DNA of 9,366 nucleotides from Phycisphaeraceae bacterium (GCA_016763955.1 JAESSU010000388.1:1-9366); one strand, 5' to 3'; positions 1 to 7,487 are shown, numbered from the stretch's first letter. Translations and numbers: made by a program. The notes: generated from the letters alone by a model not told the origin.

Positions 1-395
1 TAACAGGAGCCAGAGGCCATGTTCTAACCGAAACGTAGCAAAAAGCAAATATAAAGCTCATCTTTTATTTGCTTATTGCTTAAGCATTACGAGTGAGATG
101 CTAAAAAAAAGTGCACTGGTTTTGCGTTAGTTTTATCGTCAGAACCCAGTGAGTTCCAATAAAATATCCATCAATTGCCAAATTGGTGGGATTTAGGACC
201 ATGATTGAGTCATTATCGGACGTACGTCAAGTTCTCGTTTTGAGGTCTAATACGGACTTTGTCAGGCGATAATAAAAATAAATTTTAACTAAAGTTCAAG
301 CTCGGTATCCGCAGAATGCTAGCTGGTGACCTGTTTGAACGGTCTATATATGGGGGTCACAGTTGCAGGGGCTAATGTTGCTTGGCGTGCCGATA
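1..395. other. Intergenic region without a convincing gene
   Basis: No open frame of useful length with a coding look is present on either strand. One plus-strand frame is open from base 3 to a TAG at 36-38 (reading TGARGHVLTET), which could be the last codons of a gene lying to the left, but that is too short to judge. It is followed by an AT-rich hairpin: AGCAAATA at 44-51 pairs with TATTTGCT at 66-73, extended by AAA/TTT, around a 7-nt loop. A perfect 10-nt palindrome GACGTACGTC lies at 219-228, and an inverted repeat GTGACC (326-331) / GGTCAC (355-360) lies just past the 3' end of the IclR gene. None of these can be given a firm role. Confidence 0.5.
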
Positions 396-1160
396 TTAAG
401 TCCCTTGTAAGGATGCGGTGAACTGGCAAAGTTTTTTGCCAATGGCCTTGAGTCGTTTGGGGTTAAGGCGTGAGCTTGGCCCGGTGACCCAGATCGCGGC
501 ACAGGGTTGGCGTGAAGCATCAAGGATCGCTCCGCCAACGCAACTCATCCCTTCGAGACTTTCATCACAGTCTGTGGCATAGCCCTCTTTACGAGTTTGC
601 TCTAGTTGAATTTTGAGCTTGTTGATTTGCGTGATGGTGCGGGGGGTATGCTTCGTAAATTTCATGGATTTGAGTCGTTTTTGTAACGGCTCATCGGGCA
701 TCGCTGCGAGCATCGCTTTGCCGGGGGCGGTACTGTGCAGGTCGAAGCGGATTCCAATTTGAACGCAGACTTTTACGGGTTGGTTTGATAGGACTTGGTG
801 GATCACCGTGCCGTAGTTTTCGGTTAGAACGCCAAGTAATGTTGTTTCATCCGACTCGTCACGCAATGCCTGCAAGACAGGGATGGCTTGGTCTAACAAA
901 GTCCCACCATCAGCCTGAGCTAGTCCGAGTACGAGTAATTTTCGTGTGAGTTGATATTGGCGTGTGGGGCCATCCATGGTGACATAGCCCTGATCTTCTA
1001 AGGTGGCAATAATCCGGTAAATACTATTCATCGGGAAGCCCAAGTCCTCAGCAGCTTGGGAGAGCGTTCGTCCCGATGGATGGGATGACAGGTATTCTAG
1101 CACGGTCATGCCCCGCGAGAGATTGGGAATGTGATACCGAGTTTTATCGCGTTTGGTCAT
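396..1160 (-). CDS. IclR-family transcriptional regulator
   Basis: This 254-residue protein has the usual IclR length and architecture. Residues about 9-70 form the N-terminal winged helix-turn-helix: 'LSRGMTVLEYLSSH' is the opening helix and 'LSQAAEDLGFPMNSIYRIIATLEDQGYV' is the HTH with its recognition helix (about 42-55) and the start of the wing. Residues about 80-250 match the IclR effector-binding domain, with the family landmarks 'HSTAPGKAMLA', 'EGYATDCDESLEGMSCVGGAILD' and a C-terminal helix. Members bind small catabolic effectors and usually control the adjacent catabolic genes. It lies 48 bp downstream of the FAD oxidoreductase gene on the same strand, so it is probably co-transcribed and likely controls the divergent promoter region at 5089-5347; that target is inference. 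No strong Shine-Dalgarno precedes the ATG. The family call is secure, the effector unknown. Confidence 0.93.
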   Translation of the reverse strand: MTKRDKTRYHIPNLSRGMTVLEYLSSHPSGRTLSQAAEDLGFPMNSIYRIIATLEDQGYVTMDGPTRQYQLTRKLLVLGLAQADGGTLLDQAIPVLQALRDESDETTLLGVLTENYGTVIHQVLSNQPVKVCVQIGIRFDLHSTAPGKAMLAAMPDEPLQKRLKSMKFTKHTPRTITQINKLKIQLEQTRKEGYATDCDESLEGMSCVGGAILDASRQPCAAIWVTGPSSRLNPKRLKAIGKKLCQFTASLQGT

Positions 1161-1208
1161 AAGGATATTTTAACATGCTGTGGATTGAGGCACATCTTCT
1201 TGCATCAA

Positions 1209-2693
1209 TTATAGATGAGATGATGCAGGGTCGTTGTGCTTAAGATAAGCCACAAGATCGTCAGGCATCGGCCAAGTTAGCGTGACATGATCAGTAGCTA
1301 GCTGCTTACGCAATTGATCTGTTGGCAAGGTACGCAGCGAAGAGGCAGTCTCGATGGCCAACGCAACGGCGGTGCCTGCGGCTTGGCCTAACTGCATCAT
1401 GGTGCGTGAAAGCCGGCAACTTGATGCAGCAAGCGAACTAAATCCTGACGCACGGCAAGCAATTAACAAATTCACTGTCCCCACAGGCAACAAGCAACGC
1501 AACGGGATGCCACACGGATGAGCAAGTTCAGCACATCCCACAGTACAATGTCTGCCATGCGTATCCATCGCATGATCCGCAATGGCAATGACGTCTGGAT
1601 GTTTTTGTTTATTCACATCATTCCGCAGATCGCGTTCTGTGAGCATGTATTCACAGACCACGCGATTCGTCTCGCGGACACCAAGTCCTGGCGCGGTGTA
1701 TAACATTTTGTAGTGTTGAAATTCTTCGTGATTCGATTGGACATGATGCCAATGAGCTTGCACTCGGCGTTTGCACTCTTGATATGCCTTGGCGTATCCC
1801 AACTCAAGAAACGCTTGGCCTTGTATCGTCGGGAGCATGTTCACATTAAAATCCCCGTTGGGATATTGTACGAAACAGGTGCCACTGAAACGATCTTGCC
1901 ACCAGCAGGTTGATGGTGTTCCGTTTGGTAATGGCTCAATGCCCGGTGTTGTTGTGGGGGTAATGCGATAGATTAGAGTCACGCCATTGATTTGTTTTGT
2001 GGCGTGCTGGGGCGCACTAGGTTCGTCATAGCGATTTTGTGGATCTTCCCCGCAATGTAATTCACAACCCGCAGCATTGCAGAGTACGCCGTCTGCCGTG
2101 CCGTCCACAAAATACTTCCCATGGATCAAAGAACCATCATCAAGCGTCAGATGCGTGATGTTTTGATCTTGGGTGTGAACCTCTTTAAAAGTCGTGTTCA
2201 AACGCAGATCACATTGGCCGGATTGTTCTAACAAAGACACCATTGCTTGATGCATCGTTGTCGGTTCAAAGACTAGGCCATGCCACTGTTTGCGGCAGCG
2301 TTGGCTGTCATGACTTAGGCCCTTCGTGCCATGACGTTGTAAGGTATCTAGGTAGGTTAGCGAAGGATCAATCAGATGTTCGCCACCGGGAAACGGCTTG
2401 GCTTCCTTTGTCGGATCATGCCAAAGACAGTGGCGGCCAAAACCGTGAATTCCAATGTCCTGAGGATGATTCATGCAAAAGTGACAATACAAATCAAAAG
2501 GAATGCCTGTCCCGCCAGCCCCAGTTTCCCAACTGTTCACACCACCACGAACAGCATTGCCACCTAGTGTGTCGGACTCTTCAATCAGGCAAACTGACAG
2601 CCCCAAGCGTGTGCCAGCTAATGCAGCGGCATATCCGCCGGAGCCGCCGCCCACGACCACCAGGTCATAGCTACTGTTTATCGTGTCGTTCAT
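1209..2693 (-). CDS. FAD-dependent oxidoreductase (FAD_oxidored family)
   Basis: This 494-residue protein begins with a dinucleotide-binding beta-alpha-beta fold: 'DLVVVGGGSGG' gives GxGxxG at residues 15-20, and the acidic end of strand 2 is at E38/E39 ('CLIEESDTLGG'). The motif 'GKYFVDGTADGVLCNAAG' in the middle and the C-terminal 'GVRETNRVVCEYMLTERDL' and 'ASGFSSLAASSCRLSRTMMQLGQAAGTAVALA' are the recurrent landmarks of the FAD_oxidored family (Pfam PF12831), whose characterised functions are few and whose substrates are mostly small organic molecules. There is no signal peptide or membrane segment, so it should be cytosolic. It starts 37 bp after the stop of the SDR gene and probably shares its transcript. 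The protein is unusually rich in Cys and His (for example 'CHFCMNH' and 'HGRHCTVGCAELAHPCG'), but no canonical iron-sulfur spacing is evident. The substrate is unknown; an oxidation step in the cluster's pathway is inferred. Confidence 0.88.
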   Translation of the reverse strand: MNDTINSSYDLVVVGGGSGGYAAALAGTRLGLSVCLIEESDTLGGNAVRGGVNSWETGAGGTGIPFDLYCHFCMNHPQDIGIHGFGRHCLWHDPTKEAKPFPGGEHLIDPSLTYLDTLQRHGTKGLSHDSQRCRKQWHGLVFEPTTMHQAMVSLLEQSGQCDLRLNTTFKEVHTQDQNITHLTLDDGSLIHGKYFVDGTADGVLCNAAGCELHCGEDPQNRYDEPSAPQHATKQINGVTLIYRITPTTTPGIEPLPNGTPSTCWWQDRFSGTCFVQYPNGDFNVNMLPTIQGQAFLELGYAKAYQECKRRVQAHWHHVQSNHEEFQHYKMLYTAPGLGVRETNRVVCEYMLTERDLRNDVNKQKHPDVIAIADHAMDTHGRHCTVGCAELAHPCGIPLRCLLPVGTVNLLIACRASGFSSLAASSCRLSRTMMQLGQAAGTAVALAIETASSLRTLPTDQLRKQLATDHVTLTWPMPDDLVAYLKHNDPASSHL

Positions 2694-2730
2694 AAAATCA
2701 TTCTTGCTTATCGCGGGGCCGAATCAAGTA

Positions 2731-3486
2731 TTACATCGGGATAATTTCTTGGACCAATGGCTGAAGCGTAACCTCAGGCACAACCAAATGGGCAGGCATG
2801 GTGCAAAGGTGGGTTACCAGTTCTCCAATTTCATCGCCTTGAATACATTTGTCGCGAATGCTCGGATCATCCGTTGCAGGATGTCCCTGAATGTCCGCAG
2901 CTGCTACGAAATTTGTGGCACCCCAATAAGGCGTCACAGTGGTCACACGCACATCAAATTCACGCAACTCTGTATGCAGGCATCGACCGAACTGTACGAG
3001 ACCGGCCTTGGCTGCAGAGTAGGGACCCCAGCCCGGCCAAGCATGCGTCGCGCAACCGCTGGAAATATTGAGAATGATCCCACTGCGTTGTTGTTTCATG
3101 ATCGGCACGACGCGACGACATCCAAACAATGCGCTCGTGAGATTCAAGGAAATGGATTGCATGATCTGCGTGTCATTTTGCTCGTCAATCGGAGCAATGT
3201 GAATCCCGCCGCCCGCATTATTCACCAAAATGTCAATGCTCGAAGATTGTTTCGTCACAGCGGCAATCAAACGATCCCAATCCTCTGGCAAAGTCGCGTC
3301 CGCAACAACGTATTGCCCGCCTAACTCAGAAGAGGCCGCCTGCAATTCCGTCTCACTGCGCCCGGTGAGCCAGACATGGGCTCCTTGTTTAGCGAGTTGT
3401 CGAGCAATTCCTAGACCAAAACCACGTGATGCGCCAGTGATGATTGCCGTCTTGCCTTTGAGCTGATTTGATGTGTCGGTTCCCAT
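2731..3486 (-). CDS. SDR-family NAD(P)-dependent oxidoreductase
   Basis: This 251-residue protein is a classical short-chain dehydrogenase of normal length. The cofactor motif TGASRGFG spans residues 17-24, NNAG 89-92, and the catalytic tetrad is complete: N115, S143, Y156 and K160 in 'NISSGCATHAWPGWGPYSAAK'. It should catalyse reversible NAD(P)-dependent oxidation of an alcohol to a ketone in the cytosol. An Arg after the second strand ('LTGRSETEL', R43) and the Arg in the glycine motif (R21) favour NADP over NAD, but this is a weak predictor. A GGAG Shine-Dalgarno sits nine bases before the ATG. The 276-bp gap to the upstream sulfatase and an AT-rich promoter-like segment at 3604-3633 suggest its own promoter. 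The substrate cannot be inferred; it likely acts with the FAD oxidoreductase immediately downstream. Confidence 0.93.
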   Translation of the reverse strand: MGTDTSNQLKGKTAIITGASRGFGLGIARQLAKQGAHVWLTGRSETELQAASSELGGQYVVADATLPEDWDRLIAAVTKQSSSIDILVNNAGGGIHIAPIDEQNDTQIMQSISLNLTSALFGCRRVVPIMKQQRSGIILNISSGCATHAWPGWGPYSAAKAGLVQFGRCLHTELREFDVRVTTVTPYWGATNFVAAADIQGHPATDDPSIRDKCIQGDEIGELVTHLCTMPAHLVVPEVTLQPLVQEIIPM

Positions 3487-3603
3487 GTTTTAAAACTCCA
3501 TTTTGGATTGCTTGTTTAATTAAAAGTGCAAAGAAAAACCCATGTTTTTCAGATAAGCATGATTTTTGTTGAATGCGGTGGCGCGATGCCTTTTTGTGTA
3601 AAA

Positions 3604-3633
3604 TTTATATTTCAAATTTATTTTATATTTCAA
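3604..3633 (-). promoter_or_regulatory. Candidate promoter upstream of the SDR gene, made of a direct repeat
   Basis: Read on the minus strand, TTGAAA (-35-like) is followed after 18 bases by TATAAA (-10-like), a good sigma-70-type match in an AT-rich stretch. The same bases form a perfect 12-nt direct repeat: TTTATATTTCAA occurs on the plus strand at 3604-3615 and again at 3622-3633. This gives a 5' leader of about 110 nt before the SDR start codon. The repeat may be a tandem regulator-binding site or merely low-complexity sequence. Confidence 0.4.
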
Positions 3634-3762
3634 TTGTACTTCTGCCTCGCTTTGAGATCAAGTGTTATCTGAATTTTTGTTAAAAAAGGACTGTGAGATA
3701 GCGACGGCACAACGGGGCGTTGATCCGTGCATAGGCATGTTGAACGGATTTAAAGTCTCTGC

Positions 3763-5088
3763 TTAGCGACCGTCCCAAGGAGATAATGCGCTCTGTGAGA
3801 TGGGCGTAACACCTTGGGGTAATGCAATGGGCCCTTGCAAAATCGGATCATCCGTTTGTTTTTGCCAGTCGGCAAGCTTCTGCTGCATCTCTTGGATTAT
3901 CGAAGCGTAAGCAGGATCATCAATTAGGTTATGGGCTTCTTGTGGATCCGATGCTAGGTCATAGAACCGTTTGGAGCCTTGCTGAGTTTTAAGCCAGCCG
4001 TTATTAATCATGGCCGTTTTGCTTGGACTGTCATCACAGTTCGCCGCAATGACCGTTGGATAATCGTGATAGGCTTGAATGTATTTGTACCGCTGTGTTC
4101 GGACTGCTCGTAACGGTTCATAGGCGGCATGGTAAGTTTGTTCTGCAAAAATCGCATCACGAGGCGGTGTTGCATTTGAGTCTTTAAGCAGCGGTAAAAA
4201 CGAATGGCCTTCAAGCCAGCTAGGTTGCGGGATATCCAGTAATTCACAAAGGGTCGGATACCAATCGATCTGGCTTAACAATGCCTCGCAGGTTATGCCT
4301 CCAGTAAGTACCGACCCCAGCGGTCCGCGCATGATCATGGCAACGCCAATCCCGTTATCGCATAGCGTTCCTTTCATGTCCGGTATCGCAGGGCCGTGGT
4401 CTGTGGTGTAAATCACCACGGTCTTTTCAGCTAGGCCTGCTTGATCAAGGGCTTGCAAAATTTTCCCGATCCGTTGGTCCAGAGATCGAGCAGACCGTTT
4501 GAAATCCTGCCAGTCATTTTTTACATCTTCAAGATCAGCCATTGATGCAGGGGGTGTGATGTCTTGCGTAAAGGGTTGGGCGGGGACGTCATCGGACGCA
4601 TAGAAGTTGATGTTGTCTCGGCCCGGCGTGCGGTGAGCTTCCATGAAACCGACATCCAGAAAAAACGGAGCGTCGTCGTCTTTGTACTGCTCAATCAAGT
4701 CGATGGCATGTTTTTCAGCTTCACGGAAATCTGGGTTGATTACGTCATAACCCATGGGGTCGGTGGGATAGAGACTAAAGATGCCGACATGGGCGGTGTG
4801 GTAGCCGTGGGATTTAAGATGCGCAGCAAGGTGCCTTTGCGGATACAGCAATTCAAAGCCTCGGCCTGTATTGCCCAGTAAGCCTGTTTGATGCGGATAC
4901 TGCCCGGTGAGCAGGGCGGCCCGGCTTGGTGAACAGATCGGTGCTAGGCTAAACATTTGTGTCATCCGAACGCCTTGTGAGGCTAATTGGTCAATCGCTG
5001 GCGTGTGAACATCCTCGCCATAGCAGCCTAGCCAGCGGCCTGTGTCATGTGAATTTAGATAAATAACATTCAGTTTTTTGTCAGACAT
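3763..5088 (-). CDS. Sulfatase, S1 family (cytoplasmic, SGSH-like)
   Basis: This 441-residue protein belongs to the type I (formylglycine) sulfatases, which hydrolyse sulfate esters or sulfamates. The activation signature CSPSRAALLTG is at 52-62, with C52 the residue converted to formylglycine. The N-terminal 'NVIYLNSHDTGRWLGCYG' supplies metal ligand D15, 'TTDHG' supplies D230/H231, and 'DMKGT' gives K239; H152 lies in 'EAHR'. The 'SHDTGR' start resembles the N-sulfoglucosamine sulfohydrolase-like branch. There is no signal peptide, unlike most polysaccharide sulfatases, so a small imported substrate is likely. The usual G-K-x-H segment after 'GYHTAHVG' reads 'GIFSLYPTDP', so the conserved Lys and His appear replaced. 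A GGAG Shine-Dalgarno lies eight bases before the ATG. The gene diverges from the epimerase unit across 259 bp. No maturase gene (FGE or anSME) is in the window. Confidence 0.92.
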   Translation of the reverse strand: MSDKKLNVIYLNSHDTGRWLGCYGEDVHTPAIDQLASQGVRMTQMFSLAPICSPSRAALLTGQYPHQTGLLGNTGRGFELLYPQRHLAAHLKSHGYHTAHVGIFSLYPTDPMGYDVINPDFREAEKHAIDLIEQYKDDDAPFFLDVGFMEAHRTPGRDNINFYASDDVPAQPFTQDITPPASMADLEDVKNDWQDFKRSARSLDQRIGKILQALDQAGLAEKTVVIYTTDHGPAIPDMKGTLCDNGIGVAMIMRGPLGSVLTGGITCEALLSQIDWYPTLCELLDIPQPSWLEGHSFLPLLKDSNATPPRDAIFAEQTYHAAYEPLRAVRTQRYKYIQAYHDYPTVIAANCDDSPSKTAMINNGWLKTQQGSKRFYDLASDPQEAHNLIDDPAYASIIQEMQQKLADWQKQTDDPILQGPIALPQGVTPISQSALSPWDGR

Positions 5089-5144
5089 TTATGGCGCTCC
5101 AGACAAGAAAATAGCTTTGATGACGCATGTGTAAAGGTTCAAAA

Positions 5145-5184
5145 GTTCATTGAATGTTATACACATTGTCAATGACCTTGTCCT
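5145..5184 (-). promoter_or_regulatory. Candidate sulfatase promoter with overlapping palindromic operator
   Basis: On the minus strand, AGGACA (plus-strand 5179-5184) and TATAAC (plus-strand 5156-5161) are 17 bp apart, a plausible -35/-10 pair that would start transcription about 60 bp before the sulfatase ATG. An inverted repeat overlaps them: GTTCATTGA at 5145-5153 and TCAATGACC at 5169-5177 match at eight of nine positions, with a further ATGT/ACAT pair (5154-5157, 5163-5166) one base off the centre. Such placement over the -10 and spacer is typical of a repressor site. The local IclR protein is the obvious candidate binder, but that link is inferred. Confidence 0.4.
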
Positions 5185-5293
5185 GTTATTTGTGTAAACG
5201 GTCGTGATGGCGCAGTGTTTTATGGGGTTTGCCATGACAGCTTAACGATCAGAATGACTGCTTAAAAACATCTAGATTGTGATGCTCCGTTGG

Positions 5294-5307
5294 AGCTATA
5301 AATAGCT
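5294..5307 (+). promoter_or_regulatory. Palindrome AGCTAT-AA-ATAGCT upstream of the epimerase operon
   Basis: Two perfect 6-bp arms, AGCTAT at 5294-5299 and ATAGCT at 5302-5307, flank AA. It lies 40 bp before the epimerase ATG and contains TATAAA (5297-5302), which could be a -10 element, although no good -35 is found at the right distance. A small hairpin GCTCC-GTT-GGAGC (5284-5296) abuts it. This may be an operator/promoter site for the plus-strand unit; chance is not excluded in an AT-rich spacer. Confidence 0.3.
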
Positions 5308-5347
5308 TATCAATAGGAACCGATGTTATTTTGAAAGTCCATCAGCC

Positions 5348-6427
5348 ATGACCACGCAAATGATTGAAAATGTTAACCAGCTAGAAGATGTACTGAGTTG
5401 TCCGACTCCGGCGGTGATTGATGCCCTGTCAAAAATTGAAGGGGACTTGATCGTGTTAGGCGCGGCGGGCAAGATGGGGCCAACGCTTTGTAAAATGGCT
5501 CAGCGAGCGTTTGACCAAGTGGGCCAAGGGCAACGCGTGATCGCAGTCTCGCGGTTTAGTGATCCGGTTCTTAAAGATCGGCTCACGGGTTGGGGGATTA
5601 CGACGTTAACGGGAGATTTATTAAATGGAGATTTTGTCGAGAGTTTGCCTAAGGCTGCGAACGTGATCTATATGGCTGGGATGAAGTTTGGGGCCACGGG
5701 CAATGAAAGTTTGACCTGGGCAATGAACACGCTTTTGCCTGCTCATGTGTGTCGTCATTATGCACAAAGTCGCATCGCTGCTTTTAGCACGGGCAACATC
5801 TATGGCTTAACACCTCTTCATAAGGGAGGCTCATTGGAAACGGACGCGCCCAATCCAGTGGGTGAGTATGCGATGAGCTGTTTAGGACAGCGAGCGTGTG
5901 TTTGAACATTATGCCAAGACACAGGGAACAGCTGTGTCACTGTTGCGATTGAACTATGCATGTGAGTTGCGCTATGGCGTGTTGGTGGACTTAGCTAGAA
6001 AAATATGGGATCAGCAACCAATCGATTTGACCATGGGCATGGCAAATGTGATCTGGCAAACCGATGCCAATGCGATGGCACTGCTCTCATTGGCGCACGC
6101 GTCCAATGTGCCGTTTGCAATTAATCTTGCAGGCCCAGAACAAATCTCCATCGAGCGCGTTTGCATTGCTTTAGGCCAACGTCTTGATCGCAAGCCAGTC
6201 TTCACCCCCGGCTCCTCCGAACCCCCGGAAGCCCCGGAAGCCCCGGAAGCCTCGAAAATGTCGGGAGTCATGCCATTCTAAGTAACGGTCAAAAAGCACA
6301 CACGCTTTTTGGTTATCCACAAACATCATTGACCACCATGCTTAATTACATCGCTCACTGGATTAGTCAAGGCGGTGAACTGCTTGCAAAGCCCACGAAA
6401 TTCGAGGTGATTGATGGCAAATTCTAA
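5348..6427 (+). pseudogene. NAD-dependent epimerase/dehydratase, frameshifted
   Basis: Three consecutive reading frames together make one extended-SDR-like protein. The first (5348-5905) has the NAD-binding GxxGxxG at residues 38-44 ('LGAAGKMG'), 'NVIYMAGMKFG', 'FSTGNIYG' and 'GEYAMSCLG'. There it runs into 'QRACV' and a stop; dropping one base near A5889 restores 'GRERVFEHYAKTQGT', which continues in the next frame (to the TAA at 6279-6281) through 'LRLNYACELRYG' and 'INLAGPEQISIE'. The last part (from about 6260 to the TAA at 6425-6427) is back in the first frame: 'GSHAILSNGQKAHTLFGYPQTSLTTMLNYIAHWISQGGELLAKP'. The second shift lies in a GC-rich stretch with 9-bp repeats. The active-site YxxxK reads Y174-A-M-S-C178, so the usual Lys is Cys. 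The tail overlaps the next gene by 14 bp. As sequenced it cannot yield a full-length product without frameshifting. Confidence 0.85.
6223..6249 (+). repeat. Three tandem copies of a 9-bp unit (CCCCGGAAG)
   Basis: CCCCGGAAG occurs perfectly at 6223-6231, 6232-6240 and 6241-6249, with degenerate copies on either side. In the middle frame of the broken epimerase it encodes Pro-Glu-Ala repeats. The surrounding segment, about 6204-6260, is far richer in C and G than the rest of the gene and is the place where the reading frame switches back, so the repeat is probably part of a recent insertion or slippage event. Confidence 0.8.
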
Positions 6428-7487
6428 AATGGATCCAGCGATTAAGGCTGTACTTGATCGAGGTGTTGCCATCCCCGCTCAGCCGCTGGCCTTAAATGTG
6501 AATCGTAAACTTGATGAACGCAGGCAACTCGCGCTAAGTAGATATTACATTGCCTCAGGTGTCGGGGGCTTAGCAGTGGGGGTGCATACCACGCAGTTTG
6601 AAATTCGTAATCCTGAGATTGGTTTGTTTAAGCCGGTCTTGCAGTTAGCTGCCCAGGAAATGGACACCGCAGATCACCAACGTGATGTCCCATTGCTGCG
6701 TCTTGCGGGCATCGTGGGTAAAACAAAGCAGGCTGTTAGCGAGGCTTCACTGCTTGCGGAGCTAGGCTATCATGCGGGTTTACTTTCTCTTGCGGCGATG
6801 AAAGATGTGAATGAAGACCAGCTCATCACACACTGTCAGCAGGTTGCTTCGGTGATTCCGATGGTGGGATTTTATCTGCAAGCAGCAGTGGGCGGCGGTC
6901 ATTTGTCTTACAGCTTTTGGCGACGTTTTGCTGAAATTGAAAATGTCGTAGCCATCAAGATGGCTCCCTTTAATCGCTATCAAACTGTGGATGTGATCCG
7001 TGCGGTGGCTGAATCAGGACGCGAAGATATAGCCCTGTACACAGGCAATGATGACAACATTGTCATGGATTTGTTGACGCCTCATTGCTTTACTGTTGAA
7101 GGCAAAAAAGTGACACGACGAGTGGTCGGTGGTTTGCTAGGGCATTGGTCGGTTTGGACGCAAAAGGCAGTGACGTTATTAGCAGAATGTCAGCAGATTG
7201 CAGCTAGTGGGGAAGCTGTGCCTGTTGAAATGATCCAACGCTCAATTCAAGTCACGGATAGTAATGCCGCGTTTTTTGATGCCGCAAATCACTATCAAGG
7301 TGTGATTGCAGGTTTGCATCAAGTGCTCCATCGACAAGGCTTACTTGAAGGTATTTGGTGTCTTGATCCCAATGAAACATTAGGCCCAGGCCAAGCTGCG
7401 CAGATTGATCGTGTTGATGAGGCTTATCCGCATTTAAATGATGATGCGTTTGTTGCTGAGCATCTTGATCAATGGTTAGCCGGATGA
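6414..7487 (+). CDS. Dihydrodipicolinate synthase (DHDPS)-family protein
   Basis: This 357-residue protein is a TIM-barrel class I aldolase/lyase of the DHDPS/NAL superfamily, somewhat longer than true DapA (about 290). The Schiff-base lysine is K182 in 'NVVAIKMAPFNRYQ', and Y154 in 'VGFYLQAAVGG' stands where DapA has its catalytic Tyr. 'SGVGGLAVGVHTTQF' (48-62) replaces the DapA 'GTTGE' loop. Family members cleave or join pyruvate (or a related 2-oxo acid) and an aldehyde, so aldol cleavage of a sugar-acid-like substrate is a reasonable guess, not a demonstrated one. The ATG at 6414 is chosen because GAGGTG ends four bases upstream; a TTG at 6411 and an ATG at 6429 are alternatives. It overlaps the epimerase tail by 14 bp and its stop overlaps the next start as ATGA. 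No lesion is seen, unlike both neighbours. Confidence 0.9.
   Translation: MANSKMDPAIKAVLDRGVAIPAQPLALNVNRKLDERRQLALSRYYIASGVGGLAVGVHTTQFEIRNPEIGLFKPVLQLAAQEMDTADHQRDVPLLRLAGIVGKTKQAVSEASLLAELGYHAGLLSLAAMKDVNEDQLITHCQQVASVIPMVGFYLQAAVGGGHLSYSFWRRFAEIENVVAIKMAPFNRYQTVDVIRAVAESGREDIALYTGNDDNIVMDLLTPHCFTVEGKKVTRRVVGGLLGHWSVWTQKAVTLLAECQQIAASGEAVPVEMIQRSIQVTDSNAAFFDAANHYQGVIAGLHQVLHRQGLLEGIWCLDPNETLGPGQAAQIDRVDEAYPHLNDDAFVAEHLDQWLAG

Noticed and set aside
2243..2695. Plus-strand open frame of 150 codons opposite the FAD oxidoreductase gene
   Set aside because: Rich in His, Cys, Arg and Ser in no recognisable pattern; it is the reverse complement of conserved FAD enzyme coding sequence.
2683..3324. 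Plus-strand open frame of 213 codons opposite the SDR gene
   Set aside because: It lies antisense to a gene with complete catalytic motifs, shows no recognisable domain, and its composition is that expected of a shadow frame.
3710..3750. Inverted repeats after the sulfatase (CAACG-GGG-CGTTG at 3710-3722; ATCCGT/ACGGAT at about 3723-3749) as a terminator
   Set aside because: On the minus strand neither is followed directly by a T-run, so intrinsic termination is not supported.
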